Source of the DNA: Verpa conica
Taxonomy: Eukaryota; Ascomycota; Pezizomycetes; Pezizales; Morchellaceae
NCBI GenBank assembly: GCA_033030425.1
Contig: JAUFSD010000023.1
Coordinates: 1,178,001 to 1,242,000, forward strand
Reading direction: 5' to 3'
Length of the DNA: 64,000 bases
In this document: positions 11,401 through 25,195 of the stretch, piece by piece
Layout of the letters: every line of letters starts with the position of its first letter
Position numbering within the stretch: position 1 is the stretch's first letter
Notes under the pieces: model-generated
Databases searched by the model: none
What the model was told of the DNA's origin: nothing
What the model saw: the letters and a program-made list of their open reading frames with translations, nothing else
Program-made: the position numbers and the translations under genes

Positions 11401-13556
11401 AAGGTATTACTCAATTTTTTTACCGTGTTGACACCCCACAAAATGCCTCACTATAAGCGCCTGCTCCAGGCGGGGTAGATCTCAAGTGCGGAGACACCAT
11501 TCATAACGATGCAATCTCAATGCTATCAAGCCAAACGTGATATAAAGCTGTGCCGCCCTCTACTGAGGTTAAAAGTGACCTACATCCGCCTAGGTCACAT
11601 ATTAGTGGCGTTCTGATGCCTGATACCATTGGCTAAGAAGTAAAATAGGCTGCCTCAATCTCCCCACAGTACACGTATTAGTTCATGCCCGGCCTAATAC
11701 CGGTGTCCTGGGGACTATTGACAGGGCCGGGCATAAAAGGAGACTAGAACCAACGGAATATGATGATAACGGAGGAAAGTTTGATGAGATATCTTATCTT
11801 TGTCGAGCTCAGTGGCACTGAGTAGCATCTGTTTGGTTGTGCTTTTAGAATTCTCCGTAGCTATCTTTAATTATGAGGCTGCTGTAATTGTTCAAAAGAC
11901 TCATCGTGTGATGCACCAATTCACTAATATATCAATCGAGTGATAATTAAGGATGAAATTTTTAGGTGGCCTGATTAGATAATGGATTAGACTTGTACTT
12001 CAATATAAGCAGGCCGAGGGGGCAACTCCTCGGCATATTATCACCAATAATAGTACTTATTGTTCCATCAGTATGAAACCCTAGCCCTAACGAACGTACG
12101 AATATAAGTATCCCCCTTCCTTTTCACCCAGTTTATTGAGTACACAGCCCTTCTGATATTGTAAATGAGGCGTTTTAAAAATAAAACCCCGTCCAATAGC
12201 TACTGTTAACCGCACACTCCCATCACAATGTATAAGATATATGCGCAGATGCAGCGAGATTGTAGCTCTAGATCGTGCATCAGATCCCGATGACTTCCCA
12301 ACCTGGTTCGCCTTAGGTTCTGAGTAGGGCTGATCAGGGAACGCTCTGTGTTCATACTCAGCATGTCTCGGGAGCTGCGTAAAAACAGGTCCGTGGAAAG
12401 AGTAAATATGGGGTGCCATACCAGATTATCTCCATCACTGAGGGAGAGATGCAGAGTGCTGCCGGTTATACATTAGTCTGTTGTCGAGCCACTTGATTGC
12501 GAACAAGTCTCACTTAGCTAGATGGATTCGTAATTGGTCCAAACGAACATGATGCTACTCGCAATTTTGTACAAGGCTGCAGTGCATCGCTGCCAATGCA
12601 TAATATAAAACGCGAGTCGTATAGTAATCATGCGACACCTGCCACACTCCTAGCATATGAAGGTTCGCCCCTGGAATCTTCTGATTCGCTGGCCTGAGTA
12701 CCCGTAGGAGAATTTTTGCAGAGTTTTCGCAGCCACGAAAGAAGCCCTTTTGTATAGTTAGCCCAATTAGAGGCCTAGGCGCACCACTCTGCGGCATCAA
12801 CATGATGCAGACGGAAACTGATATGAACTTCTTGCAGCTGGCAGACAATGCAAACGCTAATTTCGAATCCCCTAATTGTTACGTTAAAGAACAGTGCGGG
12901 AGCGGAATCAATCATAAGAGCAGTTACCGGCTATATGCTATAGGTATGTCAACCTAGCGGAGTTACAATTGTTTAATGGAATCGTATTTTATCTATAGGT
13001 ATCAATATTTCCCAGATTTCTGATCGGCTCGATCTCTTCAAGTTTGCCGGGCGATTCAGCTGATTGTCCTAAGGATTGTAGTTGAACCCTAACCCTAGAT
13101 CTTGTTAAATGTAGTACCCATTTCTATATTGAAATTTTCAATATCATTATGAAAGTTAGGCTATGGAAAATGCGTGCCTTGTTAGATGGGCGTTAGATAT
13201 ATTTTATCTTATTTCCAAACCGCTGCGGTGGTTCGAGATAACTATATATGTATGTATATAGTTCGGTAATGAATTCGGAGCATTATTTTAGTATTATTTT
13301 TTAGAGGATCCAAGAGGAACTTCAAATAACAAAAGTAACAATAATAGTATATTGCCAAAGGATGTATCTTTAGTTAATGAAGAGAAGGTAATAACGCCAA
13401 AAATAGTTCTTCAGCAGATAAAAAACATTGCTTGTGTTGGCAAGTTACCTAGAAAATGTCGATCTCTCCCATTTACCGCTACCAACAATACATTTCACAG
13501 CGCTAGCTAGACATGCTCTCGATAAAGTCGGAAAAAACAAAGGGAATGAAGCCCTA
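8498..13556. other. 5-kb gene desert
   Basis: No supported gene. The best frame, 9587-9937 (+, 116 codons, starting GTG), has no recognisable domain. Minus-strand frames at 12087-12419 and 12555-12848 are motif-free. A small GAAGT microsatellite lies near 10086-10107, and telomere-like motifs lie at 9728-9739 and 13085-13098. The rest looks like eroded repeats. Confidence 0.45.
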
Positions 13557-14398
13557 CTAATTTCTACTATTATGTGCCCTAGAATTACTTCCGGAGAACA
13601 TACGTCTCTCCTTTGGGATGTTTTCTCCATGAACGTTCCTACGATGCTGCCTGAGGTTATCGGGACGCGTAAAGCCGGACTCTTTAACACGTTTACAGTC
13701 TGGGAAAGGACAGCTCAGTTTCTCTTTGCTAAAAACCCCCGGGCCTCGGTGTTTGGCTTCGCAGTGCCTGTTGTATCCTCTTTGTGTACGGAATACCGAG
13801 CGACAGCTGTGATGAGCGCTACATACAATCGCGGGCGGCTTGCCTGGATGAAAGCATCGACTATGTCCACTTTAACATATGATTAGCTTTTGTAACCAAG
13901 AATGGGTGGCAGTACATACACAGATTGGCAGGTGCAGCCTAGTCGACCACACCTATAATCTACAGCATGATTTGCTATATGTTGCCGGCTTTCCCTATAA
14001 GCAACCGACCCTGGCACTATTTCTGTAGCCAAGGGGGTCTGAGGTCCTGGAACAGCTGGTACTTCCTCGTAGCGTTCGACAATCGAAGCCTGCTGGAGCT
14101 CGCCGTAATCGGTATTTGGAAAGGTTTGTCGGTAGGGGCCGGATTGTTGTATGAAATACTCGCCGCCGTTATAATATCCTGGATGCGGTATTGCCCCCTC
14201 GTAACTCGTAGTAGCCGTTGAAATATGGAAGGAACGTGCAGGAGAGTACCCCGTCGGCAAGATATTCTCGGGGTAGTATTGATTGATATCAGAGTTAGGA
14301 TCTGAGCCGCTATCGAGTCTATAGGTGCCTTCTTCAAATGATCCGCGAAGGGTGAACTCATCCTCGGAACCCCCCAACCGATCGTTTCGTGGAAACAT
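13557..14398 (-). CDS. C2H2 zinc-finger protein, two exons, two fingers
   Basis: Exon 1 is 14398-13920. I place a 59-nt intron at 13919-13861 (donor GTATGT, branch GCTAATC, acceptor ACATAG). Exon 2 is 13860-13557, ending TAG. Phases agree and give 260 residues. Residues 1-155 are Tyr-, Ser-, Pro- and Gly-rich and probably disordered. Finger 1 has C173-x5-C179-x12-H192-x4-H197 around FRTQRGYNRH. Finger 2 has C210-x4-C215-x16-H232-x4-H237, with the core RPDNLRQHRRNVHGENIPK. C2H2 fingers of this type usually bind DNA, so a nuclear regulator is plausible. Splicing at CATCACAG (113-nt intron) would keep the frame but remove finger 1's first cysteine. The intron hides the fingers from unspliced translation. 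Related to the 25-kb and 34-kb genes by C-terminal layout. Confidence 0.8.
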
Positions 14399-16795
14399 GG
14401 TTATACGGTAATCCTAATGATGTAGATTGAGGAGGGACGAAAAGTGGTATGAGAAAGTGATCTTTATGTAAGTTCGTTGTTAAGGGTGGTTTTAAAGAAG
14501 ACTTTCGTTCTCGCCTGGATTGCCCCGTACTATGGGCGCCGGAACCTTTAATAGCTAAAATTCCTATCCCTAGGTTAAAGACCCACCGGTTCCAATATAC
14601 AAAGCAAAGGTCCAATAGGAGTCAGGTGAAACGTAGTTTAGGCTAGGTCACATCATTTCCGAACAAAAGAGTGTTGTTTAATGATAAAAAATTCAGGAAT
14701 ACCGCGCTATAACTGCTCAGGTGCTCGTAAATTTATTCATTGAGGCTCTGGAGCCCTTTGCGACTCAACTCGTCAGAAAAGCAAGCATGAGCGAGCATAT
14801 TACGATAAGGGGCCTTTACTTTGACTGGTATCGACCAAAAATAACAATCCAGATGAAGCCTTGACTCCACTCAGTCAATAGCCCAAACGTTGCAATTATA
14901 GCACCTCCGCACTGGATGCGACGTAGGATCAAATTGCCCATAGACGAGACATCCCAAGGCCGCGTTCTCAACCATTGAATTTTATTTCTCGTGTTTCTTG
15001 GCAAAGACATGTCCGGCTGTAAAAACGGAAAAAATGCCATGAGTGACTGGAAAGCGCCATATGGAGAGGTTGTCCGTCTTTCGAACCTCTCACGGTGTAT
15101 CCTATATCACCCTAGTCAATTGCGACTCGGTCTCATTCTCCGACCTATCTTCGACTTGCTACCTATTATCTATTGCTTTTGCCCCCAACCAAGACACACA
15201 TTCTCATGTAGCAACTGCTCCACGTATAGAATCCCTGACTGTCCTATTCAATAAAACAAGCAAAGCGTATCTCGCGCAAACTATCCTATATTTTGGGAAT
15301 GGTATTGTCGGCAAGGTTAGTGTTAAGTGCGAGGGGATTGATCGGTCTTGACTTCCCAATAGGCCAGTACTATAAATCGAATAACAACTACTCAAATGTT
15401 AGAATCATATGCTTTTTCTATCGATCAAGGTTTCCAAGAGAACCCACTGTCACTCCCGCTTCACACCACCAAATCAGGATAGGAAGCAACTCATAGAAAT
15501 AACCCGCAAAAAAATGTATCATTCCGGCTAAATTTACCTCCGCTATTCAATTTTAATCTGAAAGTTCTCGAGATTTATTCTCAGTGCGATACATGGGCTT
15601 TTTAATGAAGAAGCCTTGTTGAAAATATGGATTAGTCCCGGTGATCTCTAGTATCCATATTGACATGAAACCAGATATACACAAGGAAGGTTCATCTTAC
15701 AGGTGCAGTTCCGCTACAGGAAGTCAATTCTGAACTACACAATGATCTAGCCAGTCTTCTAGGATGGGCCAGGATCAGAGATTTTCCTAACTTGAATTAT
15801 TAGTGAAAGCTCAAATTACTACCCAGGTAAACACTGAGCTCCGGGGGGGGGGTTAGCCAACCTGCTATAGCACTCGGCGAGCCCAGAATATTTGCAACGT
15901 GGACACTACCCCGCTTCTAAACCTGCGGCTGAAGAAGCGGCAAATAAAAAAGCCTATCATAGCCCTGCACTAATGATTCCGCGGATCGTGTCTCTATGTG
16001 AATCGTATTGAACAGCACGCTTCCTGCTTCGATGCTATGCTGGGAGGACAAGGCTGAATAGAGCCACCAGACGTTGGATCACACTACACCTGGCTTGACA
16101 GGCAAAGTGGATAGCCCTTTGAGCCTCATAAGATAACTCTGTCTTGGCAGCGCGCACAGTGCGCACAGCCCATTGAAGTTGCAAGGTGGCATCTTGATCC
16201 GGCGCGCGAATCTAATTTGATAATGCGTTGCCCTTCAAATATTCGATGCAGAGGTAGCCTGAATCCACTCGATAATGCTTTGACTTGTTGAGAAAGCAAA
16301 ATGAACAATCGATACCAGAGATTACCGACGAAAATGGCGAATGACGTTGTAAGCGGACGAATAGAATGGTAAACCTGACCCAAATGACAACCACATCCCA
16401 TAATGGGTTGGGAGACCAAAAGACCAGAGCTAGGACATTGATGGGCAGGCGAAATGGAGGTATTTATGTGAACAATCCGCACTGAATGACGTTGGGGAGG
16501 ACTGACCTTAAACGTAAATTCCATTAAAATCCTTTAGGCCCTGGCGTTGATCGCCGGAGCTTGCCTAACCAGAGGTCCTATGATACGACTGGATAATCAG
16601 CGACCCATGGTATTGGTACTTGTGTATTGTGTCATAATGCAGGTGCTTCTTATCCGCTGGCAGCGGATAACCTTGATGTCTTAGGCAGTATGACGTTGCT
16701 CGAGGAAATAATAGCCAGGTTTTCGGTGAATCGGCCGATTTGACATTCTTTGGCTCTTGAATCCTACAAGTGTTCAGAATATTTGCTGACTTGTG
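14399..16795. other. Gene-free stretch
   Basis: No supported gene. Overlapping frames occur on both strands at 14816-15496, and a minus-strand frame of 132 codons lies at 16126-16524. None has a motif, signal peptide or consistent splice sites. A run of ten G residues lies near 15843-15852. Confidence 0.4.
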
Positions 16796-17015
16796 CTCAG
16801 GCGTTTATTAAAAGCTTGGAGACTGCAATCGTGGCCGACCCCCTAAATAGTGACAGCAACTACTAGAATAGCAAAATAATTGCGGCAGAGCTATGAACCA
16901 GATAATGGTATAGATAACACATAGTCTAATAAGACAATAAACTGTGTTACAACTAGTTCTTATTACAACTAGTTCTTGTTACAACCGTATTCAGAATATT
17001 CAATAAACGCCTCAG
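16796..17015. mobile_element. 220-bp inverted-repeat element (MITE-like)
   Basis: The left end reads CTCAGGCGTTTATT and the right end, on the opposite strand, reads CTGAGGCGTTTATT: 13 of 14 bases match. The interior has no coding capacity and includes a short tandem repeat of ACAACTAGTTCTT (about 16951-16985). A copy of TCAGAATATT lies just outside the left end and another just inside the right end. I could not find a clean target-site duplication, so the superfamily is unknown. Confidence 0.5.
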
Positions 17016-20000
17016 TCGAGTGATCTACAAGGTTGTCCTTCATTTAAAAGGCTACGATATTAATTCAAAATGTTGGGACCTTTTCATAAAAGTCTAGCGA
17101 CCATAAGGAGCCACCACTAATCCATTGGCACCCCTCCTCTAGCCTAAAACTCACGGAACAAACCCCGAGAAATAGGGGATCGGGAAAGTTTGGTGCAGCG
17201 CATTTCCACGACATATTTATTCAGCCCCCACTTGGTTTAGTAATTGTCCTTCCCCCAACAAATAAAAGGGCAGGAACCCCTGATAATTCGTTGTTTGTGT
17301 CGCCAGGGTGAACACACCAACACAGGTAGTGAACCGTGTATCCATAGACACATCATGCATAGACTAGAATCATAGTGGGCACATTGCAAATACTAATACA
17401 CCGGTTAACTTAAATAAATAACCAAAGAATATACAACAACGAAGACATTCCATGAAACATTTGTCTGGTCGGCAGAACCCTCTTCGGCCACTCAGTCACA
17501 GTTCTATCGGTGAGAAGCAGTCAAAACTTAGATACGGTACCTTTGAGTCATAGGTATTGATTGCCCGGTGCTACATTGTCCGCATTATTTTATATGATTT
17601 ATCCTAAATCGAAAAAGTGACGAGAGACAAAGACAAACCCGCTATTGAATACACAATATCCTATATATATATTTTTAGAGAGATCAACACTAATATGTGA
17701 TGCGTTTGGAAAAGACGATTGCAACCGCACCAACCCAAAAGCTACACGAAAACTCGGAACCTTCCACATTTTACAGGATAGACCCGCGCACCACATAAAA
17801 GATTCCAACCCGCATAGACGATTACCGGTTTATGTTATATACCTCATATCAGTAATTAAATGATATATCTATATTTCTGTCTAATTCATAGGGTCAATAA
17901 TAGATATATATATAGGAAATTCCACTTAACCAATTAATTTGTATACAAATAACGCCAGGAAGGGGTGAAGCAACACGCTTGCGGTCTGCAGTGGGATATA
18001 CGGAGAAATATACGGTTAATCAAACTCTAGATTTCTCCAGATATCAATTTCATTAAGGCCTACACACACGTAATCAAACAGAATCACATTTTCTGGCTAC
18101 TGCCTGATTAAGGATAAAAGAAGACAGAGCTGATTAGATATAACTCCAATAACTTAGGGTGGCCTAGCTATATACTTCCCATGTGTTTATATCCATTAAT
18201 GAATATGCATGAAGACCCACATAGTGTCAAGACCCACGTCATATGCACAATATTTGGGAAGGGACACATCACGACTAGTTGGCAGATGTGAGGCTAGTTG
18301 GCACTAGCGATATTTATCATGGAACACGCATCACCGACCTCAGTCTAAACAAAAATATTATAACATCAATCTCTAGGGTTCATCACACTCCCGGTCAAGG
18401 ATTTCCTTCATAGGTAATAAGTAGTCTTAGTATTCGCTAGGCCATTGGTCAGAATATCATGCCATATCACCCGCTACGCACAACCAACATGAGCTATTTA
18501 ATATATCTACAGTGTTGTATACAGGTGGATTTATAATAGAGGTACATGTACCTAATTTCCTACTGTTATACTCCAATACTAGCTGGAATAGATGAAGTTT
18601 ATACTCCAACGAAAGTCTGAGGCGTATATTTTGTGGGTATGTATTGTCGGGGGACATAAATAACCGCCCACCCACATGGAGATTTGGACCTCCCATTAGC
18701 ATAATACCTTCCCCTACAATATAAAATTAATATCACACAAACTAACACTCAATCCTTCCTATATTTTAGCCTCCTGTTCGTATCAATTGTTGTTGTAGTG
18801 CCTATTTGGGGTTAGAATTAGGATATGTCTTTCATATGTGGGTAGTTGTTTTTGCCCCCAACAATACAAGGATCAAACCTCAGTATGTATTCATGCAAGG
18901 AGGTTTATCCCCCTTTAGCATTACCACCACATGAAAACTATTTTCACTTTCTTCCTATTGATCCACGCGTTTAAAGACGTAAGGATATCACGCTTAGCCA
19001 TGCTACCTACCACGCTCGTTTTCTCTTCTCTATCCACATAGCCTTAAACATTGTATTTCCCTGACTCCTGCAGATATGAGGCAAAATCCTAGTATATACC
19101 CATACCCTGAAATAGAATGTTAATCTTACCACAAAAGCGCATCATCTGCCAACATCATTCATATTATCTTTTTTAAACATCTAGTATATAGCGTATGTTG
19201 GTTGTCACTACTACCTCCCCACTCCCCTAACTAGCCTTCCGTCCGCACGCCGGTTCACTCATCTATCTCACCTCTTCCATATTCCCTTCCGGAGATTCTA
19301 TGCGATACTAATATCACCAGTATCATTCCTATTTCCTCGCTATAAAACCTTTCTGACATAAAAGGTTTACATCTCATTAACTTCACCTTTTACAGCCTTC
19401 TTTGTCCTCAATAACCACTAAATCCAAGAAATACGTCTATTTTCTGTTCCCCCGCTGCCCAAAATAATCAAAAGCACAGTTTCTTCTCAATGTATAAACA
19501 CAGTCCGCACGTGGGACATGCAACGGGGGAGAAATTCAAAGCCCAGGGGCGTAGATAACAGGCAATAGAGCTTAGGGGCCTGCTAGTATGACTTGCTTAA
19601 TTCATACGTGTGTTTATACTGCTTTTTTTTCCTTACTTAAATCTTAATACCATATTATTATAGCTGAAATACTAGTGTCGTTCCCATCTCCAGGTTTACT
19701 TTCATACGCAGGACGGTCTGGTTTACTTACCACTCCAAGCTTGGCTAGTTCCTTTTCAGGCATATTATCTTTGTCTGGGCCTTGTGGCTAGCAACCTTGT
19801 AGCTCAGCAAGTACTCTCGAGCACTCTAGGGACCTCCGAACGCTATAGCGACTTCCGGGGGGTGTCTGCGAGACGTCTCGTAAATTTACTGCTACAGGCC
19901 CTACCGGTGATGCGCAGTAAAGTAAACCAGGTGATGGATATGAGGCTACTGAAAATTTATTCATACTACTGAGAGGTCACATGGGGACACGGGTTCTTTA

Positions 20001-21487
20001 GGGACTAGTGGGGTGGATCTAGTAAGGACCGTTGTTGCTGGGCGTCTTCTGTAATTAACAACCTTTGAATAACATAATTTGTGCCTAACACTACATACAT
20101 ATGGCTTAGCAGAAAATAATATCAAAATATCAAATAGCTAGCCATAACCCTAACCCTAATTTTCTACACAGCGTACTCTCACCGAGAAGGGCCGAGGTTC
20201 TGGTGAATAATAGCTGAAGACCAGTTTAAACTTACTACAACTTATAGTGATAGTCCAAGCAGACAGATACTCCCAGCAATATTGTGGATGAGTCATCCTC
20301 CGCCAAGGGGGTAGATTCGCTCCGATTACGGAAGAACAATTATCCGCTTATATTCTCCACGGAAAAACCTCTGCTTATCTAAAGTACATAATTAGTGACA
20401 CTTTTCATATAGATTAAGTTGTTGCATATATGATTTAATTTAGTAAACAAATGTTTATTAAAATAAACGCGGTTATGCATAGCTTAATTCAACGCCATAT
20501 AGGGGCAGGTAAGTTACAGTAACGTAGCTATGTAGGTCAGGTTCATGCAACTAATGAGGAGAGGAAAAAACATAGCTACATGTAGGTTATGCAAATAAGT
20601 TTTCCTAGGTCGATGGGGGGAGCCACTTACCCAGGGACCCGCCAATAGACTAGAACGTTAAACCTACTTTTTAAATAGATTAGCTATCAGAAAGCCATTC
20701 TTGCTGTTCCAGCCCAATCGCTGGCTTCATCACCCACTTTTAGGCACCTTGCATGCAAGGCTACAGATACTCCCCCACCTCAAGGTACACAACCTCTCGA
20801 GATACTCTTGTATATTCATGCAAAGGAAACAGCTCAATGTATGAACATGTGCATATACATATTCATTAGGAGTAGGTGTCTCTAACCAACTAGCAGAAGT
20901 ATACTTCTGTGGCTCAGTACCTAGCTACTCAAAGTAGATGATACTACGTAGATTCATAGAAGTGCTTGGCTCTCTAAAGAGAACGTCTATTCAGAAACTC
21001 AAAAAATCCACGAACATCCCAGTGGAGTACATTCCTGCGGCGGGTCTATCAACCTCAAAGGTCCTTAGATCCGTACGTGGTATTCCCCAAGGTACCAGAA
21101 CAGATCCAACCTCTGAAAACCAATAACATTCCTCGATACAATCCCAGGTAAGAGTAAGTTACAGAACATCAGAAGTAAATAAACAGATTATCCAATAAGG
21201 ACATCCAGAACTTCATTTGGGATATCATATGTACAAAAGATATTTCTCGAGGCCCTCCTCCTACTAGAACCATCAGGACTTTCACATCCTGACTTTCAAA
21301 TGTAGTATCTGTAGAAGTACACAGAGTCAAAGACTAGGAGCAGACGAGAATAGAAACCAGATAGCCCTCCTGCAGTGTACGTACTACGTAGGGATGACAG
21401 AACTGCCAATATACGTACATTTAGTGATACCCCAGAAGACATGACAGAATATCCCAGCCTAAAGCCTACTTTGCTCCTTCATAGCCA
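17016..21487. other. 4.5-kb AT-rich gene desert
   Basis: No supported gene. Very AT-rich tracts with TA repeats occur at 17660-17690 and 17900-17920. Two and a half telomere-type CCCTAA units lie at 20144-20160. Short frames (17599-17863, 18457-18702, 19784-19972, 20938-21126) carry no motif. Confidence 0.45.
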
Positions 21488-21843
21488 GAGGTTGACTTGG
21501 GCTGGTGCGATCCACGAACTTGCCTGGCCTGGGCCAGGTTAGACCACAAGCTACGATGGTGTAGGCCAACCCAGGCCAGCCCAGTGAGAGCTAGGAATGC
21601 CTTAGCCTTAGTGCTCTATGTATCTATGATTAATTCATTCATTCAGGTGAGGGCTGGGCCGGCCCAAATGTTCATATGGAACAGAGATTGATTTGGTCCG
21701 GACTGGACCAAGAATCAACTCGGACCGGACTGGACCAAATTACTATGGCCAAGACCGGACCGGGCCGTCAAAAACTCCACCCGGTCCGGACCAAATCAAC
21801 CTCCGATACGGAGCACTCATATTGGTTGGCCCAAGTCAACCTC
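21488..21843. mobile_element. 356-bp inverted-repeat element with GGACC-rich core
   Basis: The terminal inverted repeat GAGGTTGACTTGGGC (15 bp, perfect) occurs at 21488-21502 and, reversed, at 21829-21843. The interior repeats short GC-rich motifs (CCGGACTGGACCAA, GGACCGGACC, CCTGGCCTGGGCCAGG) in both orientations, giving strong potential to fold. Frames running through it are by-products of these repeats and are not genes. No target-site duplication is evident. It is most likely a non-autonomous DNA element. A related composition occurs near 35580-35900. Confidence 0.6.
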
Positions 21844-24800
21844 CATTCCTAGCTATCTCCATTGAATCGTCGGAAAAATAGAGCCTGCCGTATAGATACA
21901 CGCTTCGCTGATGTAGAACGCTTGTTGAAAATCGGTAGATAGATGGCGTAAGTGTGTAGCCTAGCTCAGATCAGACGAGAGTATTGAATAGTATGGATTG
22001 GATGAGCTTAGAAACTGAATGGGTGTGGTCGAACACAGCCCTTGACGTGTGTAGCGATGATCAGACTGCTGGAAGGTCGTTAGGTTCGTTTCCATCTAAC
22101 GTATGTGGCAGGCAAGTTGCCATATGGGCTGGGAACGAGGCCAGTAGGTGATTACAAGTAAGCCCGTGAGTGTAACTGATTGTAAGACCTATCTGCACTC
22201 AACAAGGCCTAAGGACGAACCATGGTAGTTGAATACTGGTAGCTGATGCGTTGTGTGTTAGCATGAGCTCTAGATCTCCCACTATAGGTTTAATGATTCT
22301 CTCGATGAGTACCCAGCCCAAACTAACAAGAACCAACCCACCCTCGGCTCTTCACCAACGCCTTAGTAAAATACTGCCACACACTGTCTCTATCGTCTCG
22401 TTGTATGCTGTTTATCGCCCTCTAATGTCTCAATCTGGATCTTTGTCGTGTTTGTGTCGCTTCGCGTTAAAGCCCTAATGTATCACATTACATACTCCGT
22501 AGACTTCATATCACCGATAGATTGTTATGAAGGGTTGATTGGACCTATAGATGACCTGAAGAGGGGGTGCTAGCCATATGTCAATCTTGTGGTTGGAGCA
22601 CTGTCAGGGTGAGACTTGGGCCTGAGTCCGATACACGCGGGTATTGCTAGATCGCACCCTCTATCCTACCATCCATACTCTCTTATCCACCATTCTAAGT
22701 CGCTTGGGAGTAAGGGCTTCTCCTAAAGATCAGTAGTTTTATCATACAAAAGGAGAGGTTTAAGCCAAGACCTAAGTACTTACGCGTGTAGCGTGTAGGT
22801 ATTACTAGATCGCACCGTCTTACTCGCTATTCTAGTTTGCTGGAAAGTAAAGACCTCTCCTACAAGTCAGTACTGTTATCACACGAAGAGAGAGATTTAA
22901 GCCAAGGTCTGAGTTTGTACCCGTATAGACACCATCGCTGTCAGCAGTTTACTGGGTACTAAGACCTATGTCAGAAGCCCACCTAAGAAACCTAGGATCT
23001 GGTAGAAGGATTCAGGGGATCTAAACGTGGTAGATGAGATACTCACCTGAAATGAATAGCCTTTCTAACAGTGGTGTCTCGTGTTGTTTTTCCCTATATC
23101 TAATGCTGTTAGGTCTTCTGAATGGGTAGGGCCTCCTCACATACTACTTTTACTACGCTACCAGCGTAATGATTTGAGTACTAATTTCGGATGTTGTCGT
23201 TGCGTAGGAATCCTAAGAAGGCTTTACAGAGAGGTTAATGTTACTACACGAGGAGGGGGCGTGAGGCTATTGAATAACCCTCAAGTAAACACTTCAGAAA
23301 CGCGTATCGATGTTGGACTTGTACGTTTAGTTCCCTCTCGATATATCTAGGACGATTCTCTTAGACCATAGTGCTAGCCTACTGAGTTGCTATTAGTAGT
23401 GATGAGAGTTTAGCCCTAGGGGAAGTAGAAAAGCAAGAATGGTAGTTGATCTCTGCTCTTTTTTGACCAGATGGAGTGCGATTTCTCAACAAACTACATA
23501 GACTGTAGTAGGGATCAGGTTGATGATATCCTCAGGTTAACTGAAGCCTCTTTGATTGTTAGGATTTTGTGCCCTCGTGAGATTGCTGCTGCTCAGGGGT
23601 TACATGAAGGGTAGGGTCGTATGATATTGACTCTGTGAGTGCTCTAAAATGTGGTGGTATTTTGTGCTTTAGAAGGGAGTAGGAGTAGAAAAATATGATA
23701 GTCGTGATTCCATTCAAGATGCCTCATTACGCAACAGCGTGATTTTCTGATGAAGAGTTACTGTCGGAGGGGAGAACCAGTGTCGAGAGCAGGCAAAGTT
23801 AGTACAGTTAGCCTGGCCTGGTCAAAGATTTAGGCAGCCACTCGAGGCTGACTGACTGGCTGATTGACTGGTACAAGTGGCACAGCAGGCGAATTGAGCC
23901 GCAATGCAAACAAAATCCGAAAACAGCAGGAGACAGCCTGTACATGAAACACCATGCTACAGTAGTTTTACTGCGCACAAATTTATATAGATATATGATC
24001 TTTGCGGTAGCATGGATGCCGCGCGCTTAGCATAAATCTAGTTACAGATTCCATCTAACCGAACCCAACACAACATAAAAACCGGCGAGTTCCCCAAGAT
24101 GAGTCTTGCTTCACTAATAATAGAGTACTAGATGTGTAAAAGGATTAAATGATACCACCATTTGAAGTTAGCGCGACGGGGAGGAGGGGGTGCTATAAGA
24201 ATCTGTTATCTTCTGAACCACATGTAAATGAACCGAACGCCCGAAACGTTCAAGTAGTAGTAGCTACAACAACCTTCGATGAAAGATCTCGAGATCACAG
24301 ATACAAGCTACACAAACAAAGTGGAGCACCTCCACGGTGGTATGGTGCTATAGATACAGTGATCTCACACACGACCCTGGTCCCACATCGCATATAGATT
24401 ATTTGCGTGCTAGATGCAGTGGCACAGGCCAAGTGATTTGTACTACTGCTGTTGCCTAGCTACTGTTTACAGTGTAAATAGGTGGAACACCTACATTTAC
24501 CGGAGGGTGTTTTGAAAAGAGCCTCATCATGACACCATAGAAAGAATCCCTACTTAATATAAGACAACGTGTACAACACCATATGTTCATGTGTCTCCAC
24601 TGAAATCCATCTATAAAATACTACAGGTGATCGGCACTCGGACCGAGCCGAGGAGCCCAAAATATTAGTCCGAGATCCGATAACAGGGTTTAGCTCTCAT
24701 AAAACTAACGTCCAGCTCAATTAGTGTGACTGATCAATATCGACCCCTGTCATTGATACCCGTCTTTTACTCAATTATCACCTAAGAGGGAGTATTTATT

Positions 24801-25195
24801 GAAAGAACTAAGCAAAAACCCCAACATATTTGGATCCTGGCTGGTGCGCAGTGGTGAGCAGCGCGGCCATGTTGATTGAGCCTCGGCGGAAAATCCCAAC
24901 CCCATACCATTACCCCACAAGATATACCCCTTCGGGAGTAGCCCAGCCTAAATATGCCCAACTAGACTTATTTTTCCGAACTGCAGAAAGATAATGAACA
25001 ATGCTTTTTTTTCAGGTCTTTGTACTCAATATCCTAGATGTATTATAGGGTACAATAAGAAAGGTATCGAGCGTGAAAATAAATATCCCCCTTATTTTAT
25101 GATAGTAGCCAAGACCTATGGGACGCCCCCCCTCCCCCTGCTATTACCGTTGCCACCTACCTAACGTTCCCAATACCCCAATTGCCAGTTGCATT
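21844..25195. other. Gene-free stretch with diverged repeats
   Basis: No supported gene. It holds the direct repeat described at 22641-22914 and GC-richer islands near 23800-23890 and 24630-24690 (the second with the imperfect palindrome CTCGGACCGAG). Frames at 22251-22478, 23081-23350 and 24149-24397 have no recognisable domain. Confidence 0.4.
22641..22914. repeat. Diverged direct repeat, period about 158 bp
   Basis: GTATTGCTAGATCGCACC at 22641 and GTATTACTAGATCGCACC at 22799 begin two diverged copies. Each continues through a TCTCCTA(A/C)A(G/A)(A/G)TCAGTA block to GTTTAAGCCAAGACCTAAG or its variant ATTTAAGCCAAGGTCTGAG. Small indels shift the spacing slightly. The second copy carries more changes, as in an old tandem duplication of a transposon fragment. 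Confidence 0.6.

Noticed and set aside
13428..13886. 152-codon open frame on the plus strand
   Set aside because: It lies antisense to the finger-coding exon of the zinc-finger gene, whose motifs explain the open sequence.
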